NCBI GenBank assembly: GCA_025716855.1
Contig: JAIXMQ010000162.1
Coordinates: forward strand, 1 to 23,501
Source: Pilaira anomala
Taxonomy: Eukaryota > Mucoromycota > Mucoromycetes > Mucorales > Mucoraceae
Length of the DNA: 23,501 nt
Direction of reading: 5' to 3'
The position numbers were made by a program, and so were the translations under genes. Of the stretch, positions 7,367 to 19,160 are shown in pieces. How positions within the stretch are numbered: the first letter of the stretch is position 1; every line of letters begins with the position of its first letter. The notes below the pieces were generated by a model. That model made no database searches. It was not told the origin of the DNA and worked only from the letters and a program-made list of their open reading frames with translations.

Positions 7367-10300
7367 ATGAATATTACACACTCCTTAATTAATAACAATG
7401 AAGATACATCTGAATCTTTTTTATCAAATACTCATCAACCAACATCATCTCGACCATCCTCTAACTTCAAAATTGGCACTCTCAACTGCCGAGGTCTCCG
7501 AAAGACTGCTGACCCTACTGTTAGTAGTCAGTTTATTAGATATTTAAGTAAACAATCCTTTGATATTCTCGCTCTTCAAGAAACACACGCAACCACCACA
7601 GATATTAGCGACCTATTTCATAAACAATTCAAAGCATCTGCTAGTTACTGGTCACAATATTGTGGTATTGTCTGTCTTTCCCCTGTACTAACTATTACTA
7701 ATCCCAATTGGGATATTGTCGAACGTACTCTCACTGTCAAAGTATCTCATATACATGAAATCTTTGATCCTGTCTTTGTCACAGTTCTATACGCCCCAGC
7801 TAACTATAATTCTCGACAATCGTATTTAACACCTTCTCTGTTGAACCCAAACAATACATTTCTTCACTCACCAACGCGACATATAATATTAGGCGACTTT
7901 AATTACTCTTCGACAAATATCATATCCTGTCATAATTTTCTGGCTACTCCAACTTCATGGCTTCAGTATTTAGATGATCATTATCAGGATTCTATTCTTG
8001 CTACAGATCAAATTCATCAACCTACTTTTCATAGAGGAAGTTCCCGATCTTGTATTGATTACATTTATGTTAGTAATGATCTGACTAGTTTGTGTCATAT
8101 TCCTACAGCAATATTTATCCAGCCTGCCTGGTCAGACCATATGCTACTTTCTTTACCACTTTACTTGGAGCCACCATCGATCTCAGAGGATAATCAAACT
8201 ACTTTGCCTAAAATTGGTAAGGGAATTTGGCGTGCTCATCCACGTTTAGCTTCCTCTAAACCTTTCCGTCATAAACTATATACAACTCTATCTAATCTCA
8301 TTACCAAGTTACCTTCTGATATGAATGCACAACTTAAATGGGATACTATAAAAGCAGTGGTTAAAATTGAAGCAAAAAAATATTCTCGAAAACAAGCTTA
8401 TTCATTGTCTACTGCCGAAAAACTTCTACAGCGAAAACGAGCCGGTATCTCCAATTGTATTCTTCAGGACCCAACATTAAGCTCTGTTCTACTACCACAA
8501 CTGCAAATCGTGGAGCATCAACTAGCGTCAATACAACAACATTACGTGGATAACCTGGCCTTACGATCGGCTCTACGTTGGAGGGAACAAGGTGAGTTAT
8601 CAGCTGGATACCTAAAATAAACCGTTAGTCAACGGCAACAAATAATTCTTTTTAAAGCTATTCGCCATCATACATCATCTATTCTTTGCAATTCAACAGA
8701 TGACATGCTTGATGCTGCCCAAGCTTTTTACTCTGAGTTATACTCTCCAGATCCCATAAACAAAGAAGCTATCGATGACCTTTTAGAATCTATACCTCCA
8801 ACACTTCATCTATCAGAATCTAATCAGTACTGGCTAGCTAGCTCGTTTACCTGGGATGATATAATAGAAGGAGTCTCTCGTTGTCCACGAAAAAGTAGTC
8901 CTGGCACAGACGGACTGCCATACGAAATTCTTAACCTTATGTTCCTACACACTGATTGTCGCGCTATCCTACTACAAGTGTATAATGACGCCCTTCACCA
9001 CGGTATATTCCCAAACTCTTGGTTACGTACATGTGTCTCTCTATTACCAAAGAAAGGCGACCTAAATGATCTGAAAAACTGGAGACCTATTTCTTTGATT
9101 AATACGGACGCTAAAGTTTTTACACGATTACTTAACTCTCGCATTGTACACTGTGTTGATGACCTGATCACTCCATTACAATCTGGCTTTCTACACGGAC
9201 GGTTTATAGCAGATAATGGCCTGCTAATGAAAATGGTTATGGCCCATGCACGATCCTCCGATTCAAATGCCATTGTCCTGCTATTGGATCAAGAAAAAGC
9301 ATACGACCGAGTTCACCCAGAGTATCTGCGAAGAGTCCTACAACACTTTAGATTTCCTGTTGGTATTATTCGTTGTATTTCAAGTTTATTTTTTCAGACC
9401 AACCTGCAACTCAATATAAATGGTCATTTGTCTTCGCCTGTTCCACAACTCCGCGGTTTACGACAAGGAGACCCGCTATCACCAGTCTTGTTTAATCTAG
9501 CCTTTGAGTCATTTTTACGACGTATCCTTCATGACTCTTCTTTTATTGGATATACCTTACCTCGTTCTATTTCTGCACCACCAAGCTTAAATCAAAATAT
9601 TAAAGTACTTGCATATGCTGATGATGTCGCTTGTTTTCTCGAGTCGCCGTCTGACTGGACTGTCTTAAATCGACATATTGACACATACTCGGCAGCGTCC
9701 AACGCTCGTATCAATTTTTACAAGACAGAAGTATTCGCTTTATCTGGAAAGCAATCGATTTACGACACCATTTGGCGTGCACCTCTAGTTCAAAGTAATA
9801 TCTCTGCTTGGCATGATATCACTACAGCTGCCCCAATTATATATCTTGGTTACCCTCTCTTTCACGCTCCACATCAACGAGACGTATTCCTGACCTCACT
9901 GCTATCTAAATTAGAGCACACTTGTAAAATACACAGTCATCGATCTCTTTCATTCAGAGGACGTGTCACCATTACCAATAGTTTACTGTTATCTAAATTG
10001 TGGTATGTTCTCCAAGTGGTGACGGTTCCCAAAGCATTTTTATCATCAGTGGTTACATTGATATCAGGATTTGTTAGTCGTAGATGCTTCCCTCGAATTA
10101 GTTTCGCGACAATGACTCTTCCTCGAAAATCTGGTGGCCTTGGTCTCCTTAACCCTTTTGTACAACAATCGACCTTGCAACTTCGCTGGATTCTTCCTCT
10201 AACTGCTTCTTCCAATTTAACTTCTAGCTTCTGGACAACAGAAGATTTACAACGTTCTATTGTGCTTCCTCTCTTAGCGAATTATTTACTCTACTACCTC

Positions 10301-11419
10301 GAATCTACCTCTACAAGTGAAACTTTATCGAATGGTGCTCTTAACTTCGATTACAGACTCTGCTTTCTCTTCCCAAATTTGAGACCTCCTCTATTAAATT
10401 GTCGGGATAATCCCTTGTTCCTTCTCTTTCAGACAGTAGATGATATGCCTAAGAATTATAGTAAGGTGGTTATCAACTCAGTAACGGCTCTTCAACTCCA
10501 TGTTGCCAACGTCATTCTCCCAGACTCCACAGATAATGTACGAGATTCAACTCTTCGACTTTCTACTAAAGTAGTATATACAACCGACACCGCTACTACA
10601 ACTGTCACCCGGCCACACATTCGATCTGAAATAACTACATCACCAATATTAGTTTAGCTCTTTTTGCGCGGTGTTAGAACAAACAAGATTCGCCTGGCCC
10701 CTTTTTTCATCCGTACCTTCATCGAAGCTCGTTTTGCTGGCTTAAGTACACATCCATATGTTCCGGTCACTCATGATATAAGCGATGCACAACCGTTTAT
10801 AGACTCCTGTCCCATACTGACATCATAAAGACAATTCTCATCTAAATTATTCCGTCTTATGTGTAGTTCAGTCCTTGCTATTCCTCCTCGCCTGATAACT
10901 GAAAAGAAATGGCTGTCCTTTTGGAAGTTTCCCATTCTTCATATGGCGCGGAATGTATGGTACCGCCTGTTATCGAATAAATTGGCTTGTCGGTCAACTT
11001 TGAATCGATTTATCCCGATGGTTATCTCTACTCCTTTTTGTGTTGTGTGTTTTCTATCACTTATTGACACCGAACATCACTTTGTTTACGAATGCCCTTT
11101 AAAACATATGGTATGGCAGGAACTATGGCCGTCCTTTTTCGATGTTCCTTTTTCAATAGACCGACTCAAACAAGCTCTTTTTGATCTGAATTTTCCTCCT
11201 GTATCCACAGTCAATAATCTTCCACCGTCGGTATGTATCGGTCATACTCTTTTAGCTATATGGCGCTCACACTTCAACTTTGTATTTAACGAACAACCTT
11301 TTCTTCCCTCTGTGGTGATAACTCAAACACGGTCTATGCTATTGACTTCCTCTCGCGAAAAGATGGTCCAGTTAGGACAAACTCCTTTCCCTCTTCCTCA
11401 TTTCTCCATTGAACTTTAG
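7367..11419 (+). pseudogene. LINE-1 ORF2: APE endonuclease and reverse transcriptase
   Basis: One reading frame of 1351 codons has no frameshift but three nonsense codons: TAA 8618, TAG 10655 and TAA 10826. The N-terminal APE-type endonuclease shows LNCRGL, ALQETH, LYAPAN, LGDFN and WSDH. After a GELSAGYLK linker comes an L1-clade RT: PKKGDLNDLKNWRPISL, motif A LLLDQEKAYDRV (Asp codon 9287), LRGLRQGDPLSP, and YADD (about 9611-9625). The C-terminal part has a zinc-finger-RVT-like CVVC...H...C pattern (about 11035-11095). All catalytic motifs are preserved. The enzyme nicks target DNA and reverse-transcribes the LINE RNA at the nick. The second LINE in this window has a similar ORF2 with more damage. 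Confidence 0.85.
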
Positions 11420-11474
11420 CAATTACAAGCCTTTTTGTTGATACTCTAAACAAAACTTACTCTTTCTACACCCA

Positions 11475-11487
11475 AAAAAAAAAAAAA
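11475..11487 (+). other. A-tract at the LINE-1 3' end
   Basis: An unbroken run of adenines lies about 55 nt after the ORF2 stop, as expected for the tail of a LINE insertion. A second A-rich run near 11577 leaves the exact end open. Confidence 0.5.
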
Positions 11488-11551
11488 TCCAAAAACCCCT
11501 CCAAACCTTCAAAAACATTTAATGTGACTTTAATTTCTCACTAATAAAATA

Positions 11552-12029
11552 TCAGAGTCGCTCTGCAAGCTCCTTATAAAAAAAAATAAGATTTTTATTA
11601 TCAATACTTTTTTTATCAATGTGAGAGGAATTAGAATTGTTTTCACTTGTAATAAGAGGATCATATAAATCTAGTAACGCATTGAATTGTTGACAAAAGT
11701 TGTTTGGTTTTTGATAATTATTTGTATTTCTCGAATAATTATTATTTCGATGTTGCTGTGTATTACGAGAATTGTTATTGTTATTGTTTCGTATATTTTG
11801 AAAGATACCTCTATCTTCATCCCATTTTTTGTTTCTGCATTCTGCCTTTTTATGTCCATTTTTATTACAATAAAAGCAAACAATGTTATTTTTAAAATCT
11901 TTAGAGCTTTTGTTAAATGATTGTTATTTCAATAAGGTCAATAAAAGTTGATTTTGTTGTTTAAGTTCCACAACTGACAAATCCATTGGATCATCGATAA
12001 TAGTTTGCGAAGATACCTTATTAATTGTA
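11552..12029 (-). pseudogene. Ty3-A gag, 3' part with zinc knuckle
   Basis: This is the continuation of the gag that starts at 18962, cut by the Tc1 transposon at the TA dinucleotide 12028-12029. After removal of the transposon the codons rejoin in frame (RLQST then INKVSSQTI). DPMDLSVVELKQQNQ follows, then an in-frame TAA at 11924-11926, then CFYCNKNGHKKAEC (C-x2-C-x4-H-x4-C), the nucleic-acid-binding knuckle of Gag. An Asn-rich segment follows and the frame ends at TGA 11552-11554. The nonsense codon would remove the knuckle from the protein. Pol should follow but is absent here, replaced by LINE-1 in the opposite orientation. Confidence 0.8.
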
Positions 12030-12063
12030 CAGAGGCCGAGGAAAATTAATGAGAAACATTTTT
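12030..12063. repeat. Left terminal inverted repeat of the Tc1-type element
   Basis: 34 bp, the exact reverse complement of 17646-17679, with TA immediately outside. Confidence 0.92.
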
Positions 12064-12231
12064 TTTTTAAAGAAAAAAAAAGGCAGTTTCTGTGTTTATA
12101 ATTCATTACCTTAGAAAACAATGCAACAATTATACCTCCAAGTCAATAAAAATAAAGAAATGCTTTATAGCTTTCAATTGATGTAAAAAAAAAAAGAAAA
12201 ATTTGAAATTGAATAAAATTTAATTGAAGGA

Positions 12232-13239
12232 TTAATAACGGGTGCTTTTTCCTTTATTTTTTTTTAAAGTAGCAACTCGTGCAGGCATTGTATAAACCAA
12301 ATGGTTAATAGTCTACATAGGGATGTTCTCCCATGCTTTCTTAATATGTTTTGTAAGATTAATGGCCGTATCAGATGGCTTATGAAGTTTTTGTACTTCA
12401 TTCTTCATAATCGCCCAAAGATTCTCAATAGGATTCATGTCGGGTGATTGGGCAGGCCATATTATTTTCTGCAACTTATGGTCTTCTCTCCAATTCTGCA
12501 ATTTCTTGGCCTTGTGAATTGGAGCACCATCCTCCATAAGAAGAGGATCCATAAATTCACCCAAAAACCCGAGTAAAGGACCATCATATACTTGGTCAAC
12601 AAAATCAGTGGCTGTCCGCTTTGCCTTGTCCAAAACTACCAACGGGGACTTCTTACCATAGGCTATCGCACCCCATACCATTACTGACGTTCTCCCACTT
12701 TTAAATGTTGAGCATGTGCAATCAGGTTCAAACTCTTCATTCGATCTACGCCATACACGAAGTTGGCGGCTTGTACCGCCCAACTCAAAGGTCGACTCAT
12801 CAGTCCAAATTACTCGTTTCCATTCTTCAAGATTCCATTTAATATGGTCTTTAGCAAAAATCATTCTATTCACTACATGTCTGGGCATCAAGAAAGGCTT
12901 CATACGCGCCACTCTGTTGTTAAACTTCTCTTCCTTCAGTATCTTGCAAATAGTACAAGGGTGAGCATTGATGTTACATCTATTACTAATTTCACGAAGA
13001 GTTGCTCTTCTGTTTTTCGTTGCATAGCTTACCACAGACCTCTTATCTCTTACTGAAAACTTTGGAGGACGTCCTCTTGTTTCCTTGGTAGCTACTGGAT
13101 CTTTTGTATATCCAGCTTTGAGTACTCGGTATACTGTTTTGAGGGGAACCTCCGCTTTAACTGCAATATCCTTGGGCTTCATTCCTCCCTCGCGCAATCC
13201 ATTAATATAGGATTTATGGCTAGCTGTTAAATGAGTCAT
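12232..13239 (-). pseudogene. Tc1-family DD34E transposase, one nonsense codon
   Basis: The likely start is the ATG at 13239, 36th codon of a longer open frame, because the MTHLTASHKSY segment begins the helix-turn-helix homology. Residues about 1-110 form the paired helix-turn-helix DNA-binding region with an RGRPPK linker. The catalytic triad is D147 (IWTDES), D237 (LLMEDGAPIH) and E272 (NPIENLW); 34 residues separate the last two, the Tc1 pattern. An in-frame TAG at 12313-12315 follows AWENIPM, but 26 family-like residues continue (..TINHLV..MPARV..KNKG..) to TAA 12232-12234. Apart from that one nonsense codon the gene is open. The enzyme would cut at the TIRs of 12030-17679. Confidence 0.88.
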
Positions 13240-13397
13240 AGTTATAATATAATATAATTTTATTATATGGAAAGTGACATAAGATATTTTTTTTTTGTAT
13301 GGGATCCGAGGATCCGGTTTTATTTTAAGTCCTTTAAAAGTCACGATGAGGGGATTAAAAGACTATAACATTTACAAGGGGAGAAAAAAAAAATAAA

Positions 13398-16068
13398 CGC
13401 ATAACATGCCATAGGCGAGAAAAAATTAAAGTGTTTAAGACTGTGGCTCGTCCTCGAATAGATAGTTGTCGTTGTTGGTGTAAGAAGCAACTCTGGCAAA
13501 TAGTATGACATAAGTGATCGAAGTATAGGTTACGTTGGGACGTATTGGAGCAAATAGCAAACCCTAAATAGATTAATGCAGATGGAGACTCATTATTATG
13601 CCATTTGGTGATATTGTAAGATGCTAAGAGAGAAGACCAGTCAGAATGGGCTTGACCAGAAAGTGAGAGAGCTTGTGTTTTATCATAATTTAGAAGAGAG
13701 TTGGATGGTTGAGCATAAGTTGTTACTGCCTCTTGTAGATAAACAAAGTCTTGTTGGTTTTGAAGGAAAACTAAAGTATCGTCGGCATAGGCTAATATTT
13801 TCACGGATGTTGGAGCGGGTTGGTATAATAAGTGAGTTGGGGGTGGTGCTTCGTGATGAAAATCAAATCCTTTAAAAGATTCGTTTTGTTGTATGGAACG
13901 TAAGAAAGGATCAAATGCAATATTAAATAGTAGTGGGCTGAGTGGGTCCCCTTGTCGTAAACCGCGAAGTTGCGTAAAAGGCGTTTGAGTAATATGTCCG
14001 TTAACGTTGATCTGAATATGTGTAGTAAAAAAAAGTGAGATTATACATTGTGTGATAGTGGAAGGAATACCAAAGGCTTCCATAACTTGAGAGAGATAAT
14101 CTGGATGAATACGGTCATAAGCTTTATTTTGATGAAGGAGTAAAGCAATGGAGGATGACTTCTGAGAGGTAGCTAGTAAGGTAACGGTTTGTAAAGTAGC
14201 TCCATGTTCAGCTATACATTTACGTGGAATAAATCCGGTTTGTTGTGGGCTAATAATACGGGAAAGATGGGGCATAAGACGGGCATTGAGTAGGCGAGTG
14301 AATACCTTGGCATCGGCATTGATTAGAGAGATAGGACGCCAGTTTCTAAGATCAATCAAATCTCCTTTTTTTGGTAAAAGGCATATGCAAGTAGAGTACC
14401 AACTATCGGGAAAGATAGCAAAGTTCAGTGCCTCATTATACACTTGAATGGCAAGTCTAGCAACATCTGGAAAAGAAAGTAAAAGTGATAATATTTCATA
14501 AGATAAACCATCAATACCTGGGCTACTCTGTTTCGGAGCACGATGTGCGCCATGTTTTATGTCTTCTAAGGTGAAGTCTTCAGTAATAATGTCTTGATTA
14601 CTAGTGGTGATACGGTCGGTGGTAGTTATAGTATCTAGTAAATGGTCCACTGAGATTTGGTGGATTGAATCAGGAGTATATAAGTGTTGGTAAAAAGAAG
14701 TTACGGCGGATTGTAGATCCAGCGGTTCGTGACATAGACGATCATTGTCTACAGGATGTTGTAAGGACGTTATATTCTTTCGAATAGCACGCGTAGCGAT
14801 AGTACGCTTAAGGTAACCGGCAGATATTTCACCATTCTCTCGCCATTTACAGCTAGCACGGATAGGGGCTGTATCCACTAGATCTTGTTGAAGAGTGGAT
14901 ATCATGTTTTCGATAATGGGAAGACGTAAGTTTCGAATTCCAGTGGATTTATATGTTCGAAGAAAAAGGTTTCTTTTTTTTTTGAAGTCTACGTAAGGTG
15001 CGTTGTTGCCATGAGTTTTTTCGACAACTAATTTTTTGTGCAGTAAATTTTGTGATCTCCTTGATTTTATCCCATTCATCCTGGTAAGAGAGGTCAAGGA
15101 ACAGTTGGTCTTGAAATAATAAACCCAGTGCAGCGTCAAGTGCATCCACAAAATAAGAATTTTGGGTTAATTGAGGGTGACATCTCCAAAGACCTTTACC
15201 TTGGTGACTTGTTGAGAGTTGAAAGGTGACGGAGAGAGCTGCATGATCAGTCCAAGCAGGATTGATGAATTCAATATTCGATTTGACAATCTGTTGAAAG
15301 AGCTGAGGGGATGTGTATATATAATCGATAGTGCTACAAGACTTTCCACGGCGAAAAGTTGGTACAAAAGAGTCAGTATCTCGAGAGTGTGTACATTCAC
15401 GAAAGTGTGTGAGTAAGAATTCATGCCATATATGTTGAGATGATGGTTGTCGAATAGAATCTATAGAAGCTTGAGTAGAAGGAGGGAAGAAATGATCGTT
15501 AGTATAATTGGTGTTATCTATAGCATAAGAATTGGCATGGTAATTAAAATCCCCTAAGATAACCATTGGTTTTATGAAGGTGTCGACAGGGTTTTGTTCT
15601 ATCGTGATGACTAGTGTCATCAGACAAAAACGGATATAATTCGGGTATTTGGAATATGGATAGTGTCATAATTTGTTCATAGAAAATTTGACGAGGGCCA
15701 GGAGAGGCAGGTGCATAAATATTTATTATAGTAATAGGTGGGAAGAGGTCGTTGACATGATTAATTTGGCAAGCGATAACTCTTTGGTCTAAAGTGATAA
15801 ATAGTGGCTGGAGTACAAGGGAAGGGTTAAGTGATATAATTCCACAATGAGCTGACCAAATTGTAGATTGCGTTTGAAAATGGATATTCATAGATTGTAT
15901 TAATGCGTCGTCAGAGACATGGGATTCTTGTAAGCATAAGATATCATATTATTGTTGTCGAAGGTGTCTGGTAAAATCAGATCTAGTGTTGTTATGGTTT
16001 ATTTTAACTATACTTCTACAGTTGAGAGAACAAATCTTTAAGTTAATAGTGGATGAAGAAAATGACAT
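13398..16068 (-). pseudogene. LINE-2 ORF2: endonuclease and RT, 3'-truncated
   Basis: The likely start is the ATG at 16068, 32 nt after the ORF1 stop, shortly before ICSLNCRS, the first endonuclease motif. CLQESH, YAPASPG, ILGDFNY and AWTDHAAL of the APE domain follow. The RT shows PKKGDLIDLRNWRPISL, LRGLRQGDPLSP and AYADD (about 13778-13792). In motif A the first catalytic Asp is replaced by His (codon 14132-14134; LLHQNKAYDRI against LLDQEKAYDRV in LINE-1), so the RT should be inactive. Other damage: in-frame TAA at 15949-15951, a frameshift near 15600-15650, a frameshift in the A-run near 14971-14980, and loss of everything after SRLWHVMR. It is the same general family as LINE-1 but clearly diverged. 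Confidence 0.82.
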
Positions 16069-16100
16069 AGGGTTATTAAAATTGGGGATATCGGTCATCT

Positions 16101-17523
16101 CTAATTGGAGATGGCCGCTTTACCTGTAGCGGTTGAGGACATATTATTAGTAACTGGAGATACAGAGGGAGAAATATTAAGCATTTCAGTGTCGTTTTCC
16201 ATACCATCAGAGGTAGATTGAGAAGTAATTAAAATTTGAGTGGAAGGTTTCTTTTTATATGAATCCACTAATGTAGTTAAATCAGCATCGAGGATCCATT
16301 TCTGAGAGGCGAATTCACGTTCAACGGCAACATTCAGAGGGTAGCGAAGATGAGAAATAATTGTATTAGAACGTTTATAGTGTAAGTCTTTCAAGATCGA
16401 AGTACGAGAAATGATGTCGAGGTCCTTATATTGAGGGTCCCTAAGGACGGTATGGGATAAGGGATCGAAATCCAAAATTGGTTGAATATCATGGCTAGCG
16501 AGTTGAGTAATAGCAGTTGAGGCATAGTCATTGTGAATAAGAATAGCAACGATATTCGAATCAGGGTAGTGAATAGGAATGATACGAGATTTATCTATAC
16601 CAAGACCATGAAGGCGTTGACGCATTTCTTTGATAGAATATTTACGTTGAGTGGGCAAGTAAAGAAATTGGAAGCCTTGTGTAGACGAAGGAAGTGTAAA
16701 TGTTCTAGCGAAAGCGGCCACTTTACGTGGATTTAATCGTTTACGAGAACGAGAAGTTAAGGGAGATTTCTGGTTACCGGTGACAGAGGGCTTACCTTGA
16801 GCCCATTTAGAGTGAGAGATACCCAAGCTAGGTGGAGGCATCATTGAGGGAAGCGCCGGGAAATCAGTCTCCTCATCCATGTATTCCATTTCGAGTGAAG
16901 GTGGTACGGGTAATACGGGTGGTGCAGGTGGTGCATGTGAAGCAGATGATGCACGTGCCAATTAATCTTTCAACTGCTTAATCTCTTTATGAGCATGTTC
17001 AAGGTCGAGCCGAGCTTGTTGGAGAAGTAACTCGGTTTCAGAAAAGGAATTAACTCGTTGATCAAGGATTTTGTTTAGATTCAAAACGGTAGTGTGTTGA
17101 GCCTGGATCTCACGGATCTCAGAAGTCATAGAAAGCATCCATTCAGGAGTTTGGAGCGTGAACATAATCCAAATTGGGGTTGCTCGTGGTGGTACTATCT
17201 TTAGTTGGAGATAACTCTTTACCTTTAGAATTGGCAATTAATTTCTTGTTAGAAATAGGTGTTTGTAAATTTGCCATAGCATCATTGCGTTTAGTGGCTG
17301 GTGTCGATCCCATAGCAGGTGAAGGAATAGAGGAGAAGTAAAGGTTTTTTTTTGATGAGCGTAAGCGTTTACGAGTAGGTGTTCTGTCGATAGAACTATC
17401 AGAATCGTCCTGAGTTGGTAGTTTGCTGAGGGAAAAACTACTAGGAAGATTGGGGGAAGGACTATCGGTGGTTGTTGTTGTTAAGGTGGTTTGTTGTAGA
17501 TTTGTAGGAACTGTTGTATCCAA
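16101..17523 (-). pseudogene. LINE-2 ORF1 (coiled-coil type)
   Basis: ORF1 starts at the ATG 17523 and ends just before ORF2. The first about 120 residues are Ser/Thr/Pro-rich with a basic patch (RKRLRSSKK). After a frameshift near 17150-17170 comes a heptad-like coiled coil (QAQHTTVLNLNKILDQR..). An in-frame TAA lies at 16962-16964. Beyond it is a Pro-rich stretch (PPAPPVLPVPP), a basic SRSRKRLNPRK segment and a folded-looking domain (QFLYLPTQRKYSIKEMRQRL..), possibly RNA-binding. No CCHC knuckle is present, unlike LINE-1 ORF1. Its role as an RNA-binding chaperone is inferred from its position before ORF2 and from the coiled coil. Confidence 0.65.
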
Positions 17524-17645
17524 AATGATTATTATTAATGGTATCGGTCTTTGAAACTAAACAAAAGTGATGTTTAGCGGAAAGAAGATGCTTGACATTA
17601 GATATAAATGTATATGATCCTTATATAATATTTTTTCGGGTTTTT

Positions 17646-17679
17646 AAAAATGTTTCTCATTAATTTTCCTCGGCCTCTG
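17646..17679. repeat. Right terminal inverted repeat of the Tc1-type element
   Basis: 34 bp, the exact reverse complement of 12030-12063, with TA outside at 17680-17681. Confidence 0.92.
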
Positions 17680-18962
<1,283 letters not shown>

Positions 18963-19000
18963 TCACAATGAATATTCAATATTGAGTTTTTAACTACTGA

Positions 19001-19008
19001 TGCTACCA
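19001..19008 (-). other. Primer-binding site of Ty3-A
   Basis: Minus-strand TGGTAGCA lies 2 nt after the LTR end (19011). TGGTAGC is the common start of primer-binding sites complementary to initiator tRNA-Met in fungal LTR elements. The match length beyond 8 nt cannot be judged without the host tRNA. Confidence 0.65.
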
Positions 19009-19010
19009 AT

Positions 19011-19159
19011 TGTCAGAGTTATTTTAATAGACTAGACTTATAATAATTAATGTATAATAATAGAGTGGTAAAAAGATGATCTTTATTGATTTGTAATTTT
19101 GGAATGATTTTATATCTAAATTAAAGTGGTACACAGCTTGTGTAAATTTAGCTGTGACA
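19011..19159 (-). repeat. 5' LTR of Ty3-A (149 bp)
   Basis: Same length as 3957-4105 and about 3 differences from it. TG..CA ends are present on both strands (TGTCAC..CTGACA on minus). It is followed by the primer-binding site and gag. Confidence 0.9.
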
Positions 19160-19160
19160 G

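Larger units (their letters stand above)
6541..11487 (+). mobile_element. L1-like LINE, 5'-truncated (LINE-1)
   Basis: Plus-strand non-LTR retrotransposon with a truncated ORF1, an 80-nt gap, a full-length ORF2 (APE endonuclease, RT, C-terminal zinc finger), a short 3' UTR and an A13-type tract at 11475-11487. The left boundary is approximate: ORF1 homology becomes convincing only after about 6541. The right boundary is set at the A-tract; the next about 60 bp to the Ty3-A gag stop (11552) are unassigned. I could not find a convincing target-site duplication. It lies in reverse orientation inside Ty3-A, in place of most of the Ty3-A pol gene. Confidence 0.75.
13398..17600 (-). mobile_element. 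L1-like LINE, 3'-truncated (LINE-2)
   Basis: Minus-strand LINE inside the Tc1 transposon. ORF1 (17523-16101), then ORF2 from 16068 to about 13398, where homology to LINE-1 ORF2 stops after SRLWHVMR, well before the end of the protein. The remaining RT C-terminus, 3' UTR and A-tail are missing, while the 5' ORF1 start is kept. The 5' boundary lies between about 17540 and 17640 and cannot be fixed. No target-site duplication could be recognised. Confidence 0.7.
12030..17679 (-). mobile_element. Tc1-type DNA transposon carrying a LINE
   Basis: Perfect 34-bp terminal inverted repeats lie at 12030-12063 and 17646-17679, starting CAGAGGCCGAGGAAAATTAA. Both ends are flanked by TA (12028-12029, 17680-17681), the Tc1/mariner signature. 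Removing the element and one TA restores the Ty3-A gag frame, which fixes the boundaries to the base. The element holds a DD34E transposase near its left end. Without the LINE (about 13398 to 17540-17600) the element would be about 1.5 kb, a normal Tc1 length. Confidence 0.9.

Noticed and set aside
11690..11920. Plus-strand hydrophobic ORFs resembling membrane proteins
   Set aside because: They are the complement of the Asn-rich part and zinc knuckle of Ty3-A gag, which is supported by CFYCNKNGHKKAEC.
12716..13056. Plus-strand ORFs opposite the Tc1 transposase
   Set aside because: Antisense shadows of a well-supported DD34E gene.
13300..13330. GATCCGAGGATCCGG as an internal Tc1 terminal repeat
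   Set aside because: It shares only CCGAGGA with the TIR, has no TA at the right place, and the perfect TIR at 17646-17679 already closes the element.
13621..13875. Plus-strand ORF opposite the LINE-2 RT
   Set aside because: Antisense shadow of the RT region containing YADD.
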